Shown here piece by piece: positions 17,928 to 27,000 of a stretch of DNA of 64,000 bases (position 1 is the stretch's first letter; each line of letters starts with the position of its first letter). The notes beneath the pieces are model-generated. The model was not told where the DNA came from. It saw only the letters and a list, made by a program, of their open reading frames with translations, and searched no databases. Origin of the DNA: Brevibacterium sp. S22 (lineage in GTDB: Bacteria > Actinomycetota > Actinomycetes > Actinomycetales > Brevibacteriaceae); NCBI RefSeq assembly GCF_004745485.1, contig NZ_RHFG01000017.1, positions 1 to 64,000 on the forward strand, written 5' to 3'. The position numbers and the translations under genes were made by a program.

Positions 17928-17945
17928 TGTCCGAAATATCGGACA
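17928..17945. promoter_or_regulatory. Putative HutR/IclR operator before hutI
   Basis: TGTCCGAAATATCGGACA has perfect 7-bp arms around AATA and lies 84 bp upstream of the hutI start. As I recall it, the HutR motif of Corynebacterium resistens is TCTGwwATwCCAGA; the TCCGAAATATCGGA core here closely resembles it. Confidence 0.68.
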
Positions 17946-18029
17946 ATTCTCTGCGGGAGAGGTTCTGCCCTGCCACCGAGCGGTCCATACTGGGTGTGGA
18001 CCACACTCGATCGGAAAGGGCCGACCGTC

Positions 18030-19301
18030 ATGCAGCTATTCACCGGGATCAGCGAATTGGTCGTCAACGACCTCGACCGCCTCGGCGAACTCGACGTCAT
18101 CACCGACGCCGCACTGCTCGTCGACGACGGCCGAGTCATCTGGGCGGGGCCGTCCGCCCAGGCGGACACGGCGGTGCAGAACCACCTCGGCGATGCGACG
18201 GCACGCGGCGTCAACGACGATGACATCGTCAATGGGGAAGTCACCTCGGCGAATGAATTGGGCGGACTCGAGACGATCGACCTCGATGGGAAGGCCGTCA
18301 TCCCGGGCTTCGTCGACAGCCACAACCACCTCATCTTCGCCGGCGATCGGTCCGAGGAATTCGCGGCCCGGATGGCCGGGCAGAAGTACTCGGCCGGGGG
18401 CATCGCCACTACCGTGGCCGCGACCCGAGCCGCCACCGAGACTGAGCTCGAGGCGAACCTCGTTCACCTGGTCAAGCAGGCGAAGCGGCAGGGAACGACG
18501 ACGTTCGAGATCAAGTCCGGCTATGGGCTGACCGTGCCCGACGAGATCCAGGCCCTCGACATCATCAACCGGCACACCGAGGAATCGACGCTCATCGCCG
18601 CCCACGTCGTCCCCCCGGAGTTCAAGGACGAGCCGGAACGCTACGTCGACCTCGTCATCGACGAGATCATCCCAGCAGCCGAAGGCAAAGCGAAGTGGAT
18701 CGACGTGTTCTGCGAAACCGGTGCCTTCGCCGAGGATCAGACCCGGCGGATCATCGAAGCCGGCAAGGCCGTCGGAATGAAACCGCGGCTGCACGCCAAC
18801 CAGCTCACCGAGGGAGGGGCGCTCAAGCTCGGCGTGGAACTCGGCTGCGTGTCCGTCGACCATGCGACCTTCGCCTCCGATGAGGACCTCGCCGTCCTCG
18901 CTGAGGCGGGCACCGTCGTCACTCTGTTGCCGAGTATCGAATTCTCCACCCGCCAGCCCTACCCCGACGCCCGCCGCTACGTCGACGCGGGAGTATCGCT
19001 GGCGATCGCCAGCGACTGCAATCCCGGGTCAGGGTTCTCCAACAGCATGCCGTTCGTCATCGCCATCGGCGTCCGGGACATGCACTTCACCGTCGAACAG
19101 GCGGTGTGGGCAGCGACAGCCGGCGGAGCCAACGCTCTGCAGCGCACCGATGTCGGCCACCTCGGAGCGGGAGCCCGCGCCGACCTGGCCATCCTCGATG
19201 CACCCAGCTACCGCCACCTGGCCTACCGGCCGGGTGTCCAGCTGGTCGAGAGGGTCTACTCCGGCGGTGAGCTCATCGTCGACAACCGATCCCGCGACTG
19301 A
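18030..19301 (+). CDS. hutI: Imidazolonepropionase
   Basis: Hydrolyses 4-imidazolone-5-propionate to N-formimino-L-glutamate, the third step of histidine degradation. The 423-residue metal-dependent amidohydrolase starts at ATG 18030 with GGAAAGGG upstream; an open frame continues upstream but overlaps the end of the acyl-CoA synthetase gene and lacks similarity. The metal site HNH is in GFVDSHNHLIFAGDRSEEF, and further ligands are HANQLTEGGAL, VDHATF and ASDCNPGS. It heads a run of five co-oriented genes (hutI, hutH, M20 hydrolase, hutF, iclR) that is probably one operon controlled from the palindrome at 17928. Confidence 0.96.
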   Translation: MQLFTGISELVVNDLDRLGELDVITDAALLVDDGRVIWAGPSAQADTAVQNHLGDATARGVNDDDIVNGEVTSANELGGLETIDLDGKAVIPGFVDSHNHLIFAGDRSEEFAARMAGQKYSAGGIATTVAATRAATETELEANLVHLVKQAKRQGTTTFEIKSGYGLTVPDEIQALDIINRHTEESTLIAAHVVPPEFKDEPERYVDLVIDEIIPAAEGKAKWIDVFCETGAFAEDQTRRIIEAGKAVGMKPRLHANQLTEGGALKLGVELGCVSVDHATFASDEDLAVLAEAGTVVTLLPSIEFSTRQPYPDARRYVDAGVSLAIASDCNPGSGFSNSMPFVIAIGVRDMHFTVEQAVWAATAGGANALQRTDVGHLGAGARADLAILDAPSYRHLAYRPGVQLVERVYSGGELIVDNRSRD

Positions 19302-19357
19302 ACGACATCACCACCCACGACATCGTCATCTGAGACGCACTCACAGAAAGGCACACG

Positions 19358-21034
19358 ATGACCGACTTCATCGATCTCGACCCCGATACGCTGACCTTCG
19401 CCGAGGTGGTCGACGTCGCCCGCCGCGACGCAAAGGTCTCCCTGTCCGAAGCCACCCTGGCCCGGGTGAACAAGTACCGCGAGGCCATTGACGCCCTCGC
19501 TCAGGCGGAGAAGCCCGTCTACGGAGTCTCGACTGGATTCGGTGCGCTCGCCCAGCGTCACATCCCCGCCGAACTGCGCACCCAGCTGCAGAAGTCCCTT
19601 ATTCGCTCCCACGCCGCCGGCGTCGGCGAACCCGTCGAACGCGAGGTCGTGCGCGCCCTCATGCTGCTGCGCGCCCGCACCCTGGCCACGGGGCGGGCCG
19701 GCGTCCGCGCCGAGGTCCTCCAGACCTACGTCGACCTGCTCAACGCCGGAATCACCCCGGTCGTCCACGAGTACGGCTCACTCGGCTGCTCCGGTGACCT
19801 CGCACCACTGTCGGCATGCGCCCTCGTCGTCATGGGCGAAGGCGTGGCCGAAGGACCCGACGGAGTGGCAGGGCCCGCCGATGAGATCCTCGCAAAGGCC
19901 GGAATCACCCCGGTCACCCTGGCCGAGAAGGAAGGCCTCGCTCTCGTCAACGGCACCGACGGCATGCTCGGCATGCTCATCATGGCCCTGACTGACTTGG
20001 AGAACCTGCTCACTGCCGTCGACGTGTCCGCGGCCATGAGCATCGAAGGACTCTTCGGCACCGACGCCGTCTTCGCCCCCGAGCTCCACTACGCACTGCG
20101 CCCGCACGCCGGTCAGGCCGCCTCGGCCGCGAACATGCTCGCCGCGCTCGCCGATTCCGGCATCACCGCCAGCCACCGCGACTCCACCCACCTCGTCCAG
20201 GACGCTTATTCGATGCGCTGCGCCCCGCAGGTCAACGGTGCCGCCCGCGACGCCGTCGCCTTCGCCACCCAGGTTGCTGAACGCGAGCTTCGGGCCGCCA
20301 TCGACAACCCCGTCGTGCTCACGAACGGAATGGTGTCATCGAACGGCAACTTCCACGGCGCACCACTGGCCCACGCGTTGGACTTCCTCGCCATCGTCGC
20401 CGCGGACGTCGCCTCGATGTCCGAGCGCCGCACCGACCGGATGATGGATGTCGCCCGCAACCAGAACCTCACCCCGTTCCTCGCCGATGACGCCGGCGTC
20501 GACTCGGGCCTGATGATCGCCCACTACACGCAGGCGGCCATGGTCTCCGAGGCCAAGCGGGGCGCGACACCGGCCTCGGTCGACTCGATCCCGTCCTCGG
20601 CCATGCAGGAAGACCACGTGTCCATGGGGTGGTCGGCCGCTCGCAAACTGCGCAAGGTCGTCGACAACCTCGCCTCCGTCGTCGGCATCGAACTCTATGC
20701 CGCCTCCCGTGCCTGCGATATGCGCGACGCCGCACCGGCACCGGTGACAGGAGCCGTGATCGCGAAGATCCGTGAGACCGTTCCCGGACCAGGCCCTGAC
20801 CGGTTCCTCTCGCCCGAACTCGCCGAGACCATCGCGAAGGTCAAGGACGGAACGCTGGTCGCAACCGCCGAGGCGGTTGCACCGCTGACCCACACCGTCA
20901 CCGCTGCTGCCGGAACCTGGCAGCCGGAAGACGGCGGACCGGCCGTCAACGATCCAGAGTTCACTGCGCTGGGTAACCTCGAAGCCGCCGCCGAGGCTTC
21001 GGGCACCTCAGCAGCCACCACCCACCAGGACTGA
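19358..21034 (+). CDS. hutH: Histidine ammonia-lyase
   Basis: Deaminates L-histidine to urocanate, the first step of the pathway. The 558-residue protein is a little longer than the typical 510, with the extra length at the C-terminus (an Ala/Thr-rich tail ending SAATTHQD). The MIO prosthetic group forms autocatalytically from a three-residue segment. Here that segment is Cys-Ser-Gly in YGSLGCSGDLAPLSA, rather than Ala-Ser-Gly; the Cys variant is also known from Streptomyces. Active-site Tyr in KPVYGVSTGFGA and the QDAYSMRC segment are present. ATG 19358 follows GAAAGGC. hutI ends 56 nt upstream. Confidence 0.96.
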   Translation: MTDFIDLDPDTLTFAEVVDVARRDAKVSLSEATLARVNKYREAIDALAQAEKPVYGVSTGFGALAQRHIPAELRTQLQKSLIRSHAAGVGEPVEREVVRALMLLRARTLATGRAGVRAEVLQTYVDLLNAGITPVVHEYGSLGCSGDLAPLSACALVVMGEGVAEGPDGVAGPADEILAKAGITPVTLAEKEGLALVNGTDGMLGMLIMALTDLENLLTAVDVSAAMSIEGLFGTDAVFAPELHYALRPHAGQAASAANMLAALADSGITASHRDSTHLVQDAYSMRCAPQVNGAARDAVAFATQVAERELRAAIDNPVVLTNGMVSSNGNFHGAPLAHALDFLAIVAADVASMSERRTDRMMDVARNQNLTPFLADDAGVDSGLMIAHYTQAAMVSEAKRGATPASVDSIPSSAMQEDHVSMGWSAARKLRKVVDNLASVVGIELYAASRACDMRDAAPAPVTGAVIAKIRETVPGPGPDRFLSPELAETIAKVKDGTLVATAEAVAPLTHTVTAAAGTWQPEDGGPAVNDPEFTALGNLEAAAEASGTSAATTHQD

Positions 21035-21154
21035 CACCGGGCTGGGACCGGTCGCCGACCGGACCCGACCGACGGGCCTCTGATGCCAGGGCCGGCCGAC
21101 CACGGCGCCGACGCATCACCGGACCCGACCGATTTCGAACGGAGTGAACTGACA

Positions 21155-22423
21155 ATGAGCGATGTCGTCTCGCTGCTGAGCCAGATCGAGGACACCGGCC
21201 GCGACACCCGCGGTCCGGGCTACCAGCGGCCCGGATTCTCGGACACCGAACGGGAGCTGCGTGAGTGGTTCCTCGCCGAGGCGGCCCGCCGCGGTCTCGA
21301 TACCGAGATCGACGCCAACGGAATCACGTGGGCCTGGGCCACCCCGCAAGGTGCGAACGCCGTCGTCACCGGTTCCCACCTCGACTCGGTGCCCGGCGGC
21401 GGCGAGTTCGACGGTCCTCTCGGTGTCGCCTCGGCGCTGGCGGCCTTCGATGTGCTCAATGCCTCCGGCGCACTCGACCAGTCCACCCGACCCTTCGCTC
21501 TGGCTGTGTTCCCCGAGGAAGAAGGTTCACGCTTCGGCGTCGCCTGCCTCGGTTCGCGGCTGCTCACCGGTGCCATCGACGCTGACCGTGCACTCGGTCT
21601 CAAGGACGCCGCCGGTGACACCTTCGCCGACGTCGCCCGTGGCTATGGCCTCGATCCGGATCGGATCGGGCGTGACCAGTCTCGGCTGGCCGGAATCGGT
21701 TCCTTCATCGAACTCCATGTCGAACAGGGCGTCGGTCTGATCAACACCGATCAGGCCGTCGCCATCGGCTCCTCGATCATCGGTCACGGGCGCTGGCACT
21801 TCGCCTTCTCCGGTCAGGGCAACCATGCCGGCACGACTCCGATGAGTCATCGCGCCGACCCGGTGGTCGCGGCCTCCCGTGTGATCGGGGACATCCCGAC
21901 CCTAGCGGCCGCCACTGACGCGAGCGCCGTGGCGACTGTGGGGCGCACTCTCATCCACCCGGGCGGGACGAACGTCATTGCCTCGTCCATGAGTTTCTGG
22001 CTCGACATCCGCCACCCTGACGACGCGGTCGTCAAGCAGGTGCTCGAGGCGATCAGCCACCGCGCCCAGGACCACGGCGCCGATTCCGGTGTCGAGGTGA
22101 CCATCTCGCAGGAGTCCTACTCGCCGACGACTCACTTCACCGCCGATCTCAACTCCCGCTTGACCTCGGTGTTGCCGGACGCGCCGCTGCTGCCCTCGGG
22201 TGCCGGCCACGATGCGGGCATCCTCGCACCCCATGTGCCTTCGGCGATGCTCTACGTCCGCAACCCGACCGGCGTCTCCCACGCTCCCGAAGAGGCCTGC
22301 GAGGTCGACGACCAGAGGGCCGGAGTCGATGCGCTCGTCAAGGTGCTCGCCTGCGAACTCGGCATCGAGAACGCCCTGGCCGACGGCAATGCGGCAGGCC
22401 CGACGACAGGAGGTGCGCGATGA
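21155..22423 (+). CDS. M20-family amidohydrolase (allantoate/N-carbamoyl type), likely N-formylglutamate deformylase of the hut pathway
   Basis: A 422-residue dinuclear-metal amidase. ATG 21155 has CGGAG at suitable spacing. The metal-site motifs are GSHLDSVPGGGEFDG, EEEGSRFG, ELHVEQG and GAGHDAG near the C-terminus. By family it would be called allantoate amidohydrolase or N-carbamoyl-amino-acid hydrolase. It lies in the hut run and overlaps hutF by 4 nt (ATGA). No classical HutG is present, and HutF produces N-formylglutamate. The simplest inference is that this enzyme removes the formyl group to give glutamate. A similar M20 gene accompanies hutF and hutI in Streptomyces clusters, from memory. 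Biochemical proof is lacking here. Confidence 0.85.
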   Translation: MSDVVSLLSQIEDTGRDTRGPGYQRPGFSDTERELREWFLAEAARRGLDTEIDANGITWAWATPQGANAVVTGSHLDSVPGGGEFDGPLGVASALAAFDVLNASGALDQSTRPFALAVFPEEEGSRFGVACLGSRLLTGAIDADRALGLKDAAGDTFADVARGYGLDPDRIGRDQSRLAGIGSFIELHVEQGVGLINTDQAVAIGSSIIGHGRWHFAFSGQGNHAGTTPMSHRADPVVAASRVIGDIPTLAAATDASAVATVGRTLIHPGGTNVIASSMSFWLDIRHPDDAVVKQVLEAISHRAQDHGADSGVEVTISQESYSPTTHFTADLNSRLTSVLPDAPLLPSGAGHDAGILAPHVPSAMLYVRNPTGVSHAPEEACEVDDQRAGVDALVKVLACELGIENALADGNAAGPTTGGAR

Positions 22424-23814
22424 GCACCCGCTACTGGTGCGAATCCGCCTGGATCGACGGAGCCGTTGCTCACGGAGTCCTGCTGAGCGCCGACGACACC
22501 GGAACGCTCACCGCCGTCGAAACCGGGATCGACACCGCTCCGTCCGACGCCGAGGCGGTGTCCGGGTTCGTCCTGCCCGGCGGAGTCAACGCCCACTCCC
22601 ATGCCTTCCATCGGATGCTGCGCGGTCGCACCCACGGCGACGGCGGCACCTTCTGGACCTGGCGCGAAGTCATGTACTCCGTCGCCGCGAAACTCGACCC
22701 GCAGGCCTACGAGACCGTGGCGCGCGCAGTGTTCGCCGAGATGCTCGCCGGCGGCTACACCTCGGTGGGCGAATTCCACTACGTCCACCACGCGCAGGAC
22801 GGAACGCCGTACGGCACCGAGCGTCCCCGCGGGGACGCGAGCGACGATGCCGGACTCCGCGCCCACGCGATGGAACGAGCGCTGGCACGGGCGGCCGCCT
22901 CGGCGGGGATCCGCATCCGACTGCTCGACACCTGCTATCTCACCGGCGGCATCGACGCCGAACTCTCGGCCGAACAGTCCCGATTCGGCGACGGCACGAT
23001 CGACGGATACATGGACCGGCACGCCGGCCTGATCGACACCTTTGCCGACGAATTTCCGGTCAACGCTCCAGGTGAGAGCTTCGTCCACGTCGGTGCCGCG
23101 ATCCATTCGATTCGCGCGGTCCCGGCGGCGAATCTCCAGCGGTTCACCGAACTGTCCGGAGCTGTGCACGTGCACCTGTCCGAACAGCCGGCGGAGAACG
23201 AAGCCTCGCAGGCTGCGTACGGGGCTACCCCGACCGAGGTTCTCGCGCGCTCGGGGGTCGTCGACGACCGGCTCTCGGCCGTCCATGCCACCCACCTGAG
23301 CAAGCAGGACATCGCGATCCTCGCAGGCGCCCAGTCGACGATCGTCATGTGCCCGTGCACCGAGGCGGACCTCGCCGACGGCATCGGACCGGCCCGGGAG
23401 CTCGCCGACGCCGGAGCTGTGATCTCGCTCGGCTCCGACCAGCACGTCGTCCTCGACGCTCTGCGCGAGACCCAGGGACTCGAAGCGGGGGAGCGGCTGC
23501 GCTCCGGCCAGCGCGGACGGTTCTCACCGGCCGAACTCATCACCGCGCTCACCGAAGGCGGGGCACGCAGCCTCGACCTCCCGGTCGGTTCCCTCGAGGT
23601 CGGGAAGGCGTGTGACTTCGTGGCTCTGCGCACCGACAGCATGCGAACCATGGGGTCGCTGGACGAGCAGATCATCCTCACGGCCAGCGCGAGCGATGTG
23701 CATCTGACCGTCACCGGTGGCCGGGTCCGCGTGCGCGACGGAGTGCACACCGAGCTCGGCGATATCGCCGAACTCTACGCGCAGGCTTTCGCCGCGTTGG
23801 AGATGGAGGGCTGA
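22420..23814 (+). CDS. hutF: Formimidoylglutamate deiminase
   Basis: Converts N-formimino-L-glutamate to N-formyl-L-glutamate and ammonia. The 464-residue amidohydrolase has the metal-binding HSH in GGVNAHSHAFHRMLRG, then HVHLSEQPAENEAS, VHATHLS and LGSDQHVVLDAL. Its start overlaps the stop of the M20 gene (ATGA), indicating translational coupling. A HutF in place of HutG/formiminoglutamase means the pathway takes the five-step route with formylglutamate as intermediate. Identification is strong. Confidence 0.94.
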   Translation: MSTRYWCESAWIDGAVAHGVLLSADDTGTLTAVETGIDTAPSDAEAVSGFVLPGGVNAHSHAFHRMLRGRTHGDGGTFWTWREVMYSVAAKLDPQAYETVARAVFAEMLAGGYTSVGEFHYVHHAQDGTPYGTERPRGDASDDAGLRAHAMERALARAAASAGIRIRLLDTCYLTGGIDAELSAEQSRFGDGTIDGYMDRHAGLIDTFADEFPVNAPGESFVHVGAAIHSIRAVPAANLQRFTELSGAVHVHLSEQPAENEASQAAYGATPTEVLARSGVVDDRLSAVHATHLSKQDIAILAGAQSTIVMCPCTEADLADGIGPARELADAGAVISLGSDQHVVLDALRETQGLEAGERLRSGQRGRFSPAELITALTEGGARSLDLPVGSLEVGKACDFVALRTDSMRTMGSLDEQIILTASASDVHLTVTGGRVRVRDGVHTELGDIAELYAQAFAALEMEG

Positions 23815-23817
23815 GTC

Positions 23818-24561
23818 GTGGCTGAGGTTCCCGCACTGCGGCGGGCGATCGCGATCCTGCGGCATATGGCCTCGTCGAACCGATCGATCACGGCCGGCGC
23901 CCTGGTCCGGTCGCTGGAGATCCCGCGGTCGAGTGCGTATGACATCCTCGCCGTGTTGGAGGAGCTCGGGCTCGTGGCGCGCACCGAATCCGGGTATGTG
24001 CTCGGAGCCGGCGTGCACGAGCTCGGGGCATCCTACCTGCGGACGAACCCCCTGCAGCGGTTGGCGCAGCCGATCGTCCGGCAGCTCGCCGAGGATACTG
24101 CGACGACTGCGCAGTTGGCCGTGATCCGCGGCTGGGAGACGGAGTACGTGCTCAAGGAGCAATCCCTGAAATCCGTCGCGGTCATCACCGCCACCGGTGT
24201 GCGCATGCCCAGCTACCTCACGGCGACCGGGCGGGCGATCCTCGCTCAGCTTCCGAAGTCTGAGGTGCTGGCGATGCTGCAATCCGAAACCGAGTTCGTC
24301 ACGCGCACGGGCAAGGGCCCGACCTCGGTGAAAGCGCTCAACGCGGTGCTCGCTCAGGAGCGACGGACCGGCACCGCGATCGAACACGGCGAAGTCACGC
24401 CGGGGATCTCGACGCTCGCGGCACCGGTGTTCGACGTGTTGGGTCGCCCGATCGCGGCCATCGGCCTCTCGTTCGTCACCGAGACCCTGCCCGAGGACAC
24501 CGATCCGATCGTCGACCAGGTCAAGGCCGCCGCCGCCGAGGTGACCGCCAAGCTGCGGTGA
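23818..24561 (+). CDS. hutR: IclR-family regulator, probable HutR
   Basis: A 247-residue IclR regulator. The N-terminal winged HTH spans about residues 5-65 (ITAGALVRSLEIPRSSAYDILAVLEELGLVARTESGYVLG), and the effector domain ends in the usual ISTLAAPVFDVLGRPIAAIGLS segment. The start is GTG 23818, three bases after the hutF stop, with GGAGGG upstream. Its place at the end of the hut run, and the presence of IclR-like palindromes before hutU and hutI, make it the likely histidine-utilisation regulator. An IclR-type HutR is known from Corynebacterium. Whether it activates or represses, and whether urocanate is the effector, cannot be read here. Confidence 0.88.
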   Translation: MAEVPALRRAIAILRHMASSNRSITAGALVRSLEIPRSSAYDILAVLEELGLVARTESGYVLGAGVHELGASYLRTNPLQRLAQPIVRQLAEDTATTAQLAVIRGWETEYVLKEQSLKSVAVITATGVRMPSYLTATGRAILAQLPKSEVLAMLQSETEFVTRTGKGPTSVKALNAVLAQERRTGTAIEHGEVTPGISTLAAPVFDVLGRPIAAIGLSFVTETLPEDTDPIVDQVKAAAAEVTAKLR

Positions 24562-24578
24562 ATGTGTCCGATCCGCCT

Positions 24579-24596
24579 GCGCCGACTTTTCGGCGC
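24579..24596. terminator. Bidirectional terminator between hutR and the BCCT gene
   Basis: GCGCCGA / TCGGCGC stem with a CTTT loop in the 49-bp gap between the two convergent genes. The stem is short, so this is a moderate call. Confidence 0.55.
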
Positions 24597-24610
24597 GGTC
24601 GGGCCGAGCG

Positions 24611-26308
24611 TCAGAGCCCGAGGACTCGTCGCTCGCGCGCGACCTCCTCGACGATCTGGTGATCGCTGCGCAGCTCCTTGATCAGCGCGATGCCGAGGAC
24701 GACCACGATGACGGTGAACGGAACCGCTGAGAGCATCGCCGCCTGCTGCAGGGCCTGCAGTCCGCCCACGAGGAGCAGGACCACCGCGCAGCCTCCGGTG
24801 AGGAAGCCCCAGGTCGCGATCACGGGACGCCGGGGCGCGAAGGATCCCTGCGACGACAGCGAGCTGAGGACGAAGGTGTTCGAGTCTGCGGACGAGACGA
24901 AGAACAGGATGACCATGATGATCGTGAAGACCGAAGTGAGCATGGACAGCGGCAGCTGGTCGAGGAGGCTGAAGAACGCGGTGTCGAGGTTGTCCTGAGT
25001 GGCGTCACCGATTCGGGCCCCGTCCATGTCGAACTTGATCGCCGAACCGCCCATGACGGTGAACCAGATGAAGAACACGGCGCTGGGAACGAGAAGGACT
25101 CCGGCGACGAATTCCCGGATGGTCCGGCCCTTCGAGATCTTGGCCAGGAAGATGCCGACGAAGGCGCTCCAGGACAACCACCACGCCATCATGAAGTAGG
25201 TCCAGCCGAGCATCCATTCGCTGTCTTCGGCATTCGTGGGTGTCATGAAGCTGAGCTCGACGAAGTCTCCGGCGAAGGCACCGACGGACCGGACGAACAG
25301 GTTGGAGACGAAGCCGCTGGGTCCGGTGATGAAGACGAACAGCCCCAGCAGAGTCGCCATGGTCAGCGTGATCTGCGAGATGTACTTGATGCCTCGGCTC
25401 ACTCCGGTCAGTGCCGAACCGGTGAAGAGGAGGGTGAGCACGGTGATGACGATGATCTGCATGACGATGGTGGAATCGACGCCGAGGACGGTGTTGAGTC
25501 CCTCTCCGATCTGCGAGGCGCCGAGCCCCAGGGACGTCGTCGTCCCGAAGAGTGTGGCGATGATGGTGAGGATGTCGATGACGTTGCCGACCCAGCCGTC
25601 GACGAAGCGGCCGAGGACGGGGCGCAGCATCGTGGATACGAGTGCCGGTCGGCCCTTTCTGTGGGTGGAGTAGCCGATCGCCAGTCCGAAGACGCCGAAG
25701 ATCGCCCAGGCTTGGAAGCCCCAGTCGAGGTAGGAGAACTGCATTGCGCGGATCGCCGCGTCCATGGTCTCCGGCTCGGCCAGTCCGTGGGGCGGGGTCA
25801 TGAAGTGCGACATCGGTTCGGCCACTCCGTAGCTGACCAGGCCGATTCCCATCACAGCTGCGAGGATCATCGCGAGCCAGGTGATCGTGCGGTATTCGGG
25901 ACGCGAGTCCTGCGAGCCGAGGCGGAGGCGACCGAATCGACTGGCGGCGAACGACACGAGCATCGCGATCGCGGCGAACGGAACGACGAGGTAGATCCAG
26001 CCGAATCCGGTGGACACTGTCGTCATGGCTCGCGTCATGATGTCAGAGAGCGCATCGGGTGCGATTGTCGCCCACACCATGAAGGCGATGACGACGGCGA
26101 CCGAGCATACAAAGACTTTCCCCACTCGGTTGGAGTGTGGGGCTGCATCGGGTGCCGTGGGGGAGTCGGCCGTATCAAGTGCGGATCCGGCCCCGCCGGC
26201 AGGGGGAGGGTCGTCTGACCCGCTCGAGGAAGCGGACGCGGTTGAGCGGTCGGAACCGCCTGCAGTGCCGCTTGCGGGTTCGGGGGTGGGTGAGTTCAGC
26301 ATCGTCAT
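24611..26308 (-). CDS. BCCT-family transporter
   Basis: A 565-residue betaine/carnitine/choline-type transporter. Start ATG 26308 follows CCGGAG; codons further upstream are less likely. A Ser/Pro/Ala-rich cytoplasmic tail of about 65 residues precedes roughly 12 helices. The conserved segment MGIGLVSYGVAEPMSHFM contains the Gly-rich ion-site region. The family's Trp-rich segment is seen in WMLGWTYFMMAWWLSWSAFVGIF, followed by ISKGRTIREFV. It is likely sodium-coupled and imports a quaternary amine or a related compatible solute. It is convergent with the hut run, so a link to histidine is not supported. A second, different BCCT gene lies at 42.5 kb. Confidence 0.9.
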   Translation of the reverse strand: MTMLNSPTPEPASGTAGGSDRSTASASSSGSDDPPPAGGAGSALDTADSPTAPDAAPHSNRVGKVFVCSVAVVIAFMVWATIAPDALSDIMTRAMTTVSTGFGWIYLVVPFAAIAMLVSFAASRFGRLRLGSQDSRPEYRTITWLAMILAAVMGIGLVSYGVAEPMSHFMTPPHGLAEPETMDAAIRAMQFSYLDWGFQAWAIFGVFGLAIGYSTHRKGRPALVSTMLRPVLGRFVDGWVGNVIDILTIIATLFGTTTSLGLGASQIGEGLNTVLGVDSTIVMQIIVITVLTLLFTGSALTGVSRGIKYISQITLTMATLLGLFVFITGPSGFVSNLFVRSVGAFAGDFVELSFMTPTNAEDSEWMLGWTYFMMAWWLSWSAFVGIFLAKISKGRTIREFVAGVLLVPSAVFFIWFTVMGGSAIKFDMDGARIGDATQDNLDTAFFSLLDQLPLSMLTSVFTIIMVILFFVSSADSNTFVLSSLSSQGSFAPRRPVIATWGFLTGGCAVVLLLVGGLQALQQAAMLSAVPFTVIVVVLGIALIKELRSDHQIVEEVARERRVLGL

Positions 26309-26619
26309 CGTGGTCTCCGGACTCACAGCCGCCTCGGTGGCGGGTATGAGCAATCGTCGGTTCAGCGGGTGGGATCGGGCAGATTACACAACAGGCCCCG
26401 CGAACTGGGTCGTTCGTGGGGCCGTGCGACTGACGAGTCTATGCGCTCGCCGCCGAATCGCCACATGTATGAAAGCGGAAACAGCAGAGTGTGAGTCTTC
26501 TCGCGGTGGAGTACTGACGCTGCCGGGCCCCGCCGACCGCTCGAGTTGTCGTCGCTGTGCCGAGTTATGCGGCGAGCGGTGGACGCTGGCTCGATCGGTC
26601 GGCGAGGGGCAGCAGCTGC
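26309..26619. other. 311-bp gap, no gene seen
   Basis: The region between the BCCT start and the end of the VOC gene holds no convincing ORF, hairpin or repeat; it presumably contains the BCCT promoter. Confidence 0.5.
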
Positions 26620-27000
26620 TCAGAGGTATGGACGAGTGATGAGCTCGAGATACATTCCCGACGGGTCGAGGAAGTAGACATCGCGACCCCCGTGCTCGGT
26701 GTTCGTCTCCTGCGGGCGAGTGCGCTGTGGGTCCGCCCAGTAGTCAAGCTCGCGCTGTTTCAGCAGGTCAAGGGCTCGACCGAAGTGGTCGTCCGAGCAG
26801 AGGAAGGCCATGTGCACGGGCAGGATGTCGTACCCAGGCGGGGGAGAGGCGAACTGGATCATGACCCCGCCAGAGAGCATGATGTTGGCGAACGGTCCCC
26901 AGGACTGGGTGTGATCGGCTTCGAGAATATCGACATAGAACTGCGCCGAGGCGGCTGGATCGGCTGCGGCGACGATGGTGTGGTTGAAGGTTGCTGACAT
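26620..27000 (-). CDS. VOC-superfamily protein (glyoxalase/dioxygenase fold)
   Basis: A 126-residue single-domain vicinal-oxygen-chelate protein. It begins MSATFNHTIVAAADPAASAQFYVDIL and ends GRDVYFLDPSGMYLELITRPYL, the typical paired beta-alpha-beta-beta-beta modules; the His near residue 7 and the Glu near 120 are the usual metal ligands. ATG 27000 has AAAAGGGA upstream. The substrate is unknown. It stands alone, divergent from the trpS leader region. Confidence 0.82.
   Translation of the reverse strand: MSATFNHTIVAAADPAASAQFYVDILEADHTQSWGPFANIMLSGGVMIQFASPPPGYDILPVHMAFLCSDDHFGRALDLLKQRELDYWADPQRTRPQETNTEHGGRDVYFLDPSGMYLELITRPYL

Noticed and set aside
24611..26308. BCCT gene as the histidine transporter of the hut cluster
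   Set aside because: It is convergent with the hut run behind a terminator, lacks the hut-type palindrome, and the family transports quaternary amines.
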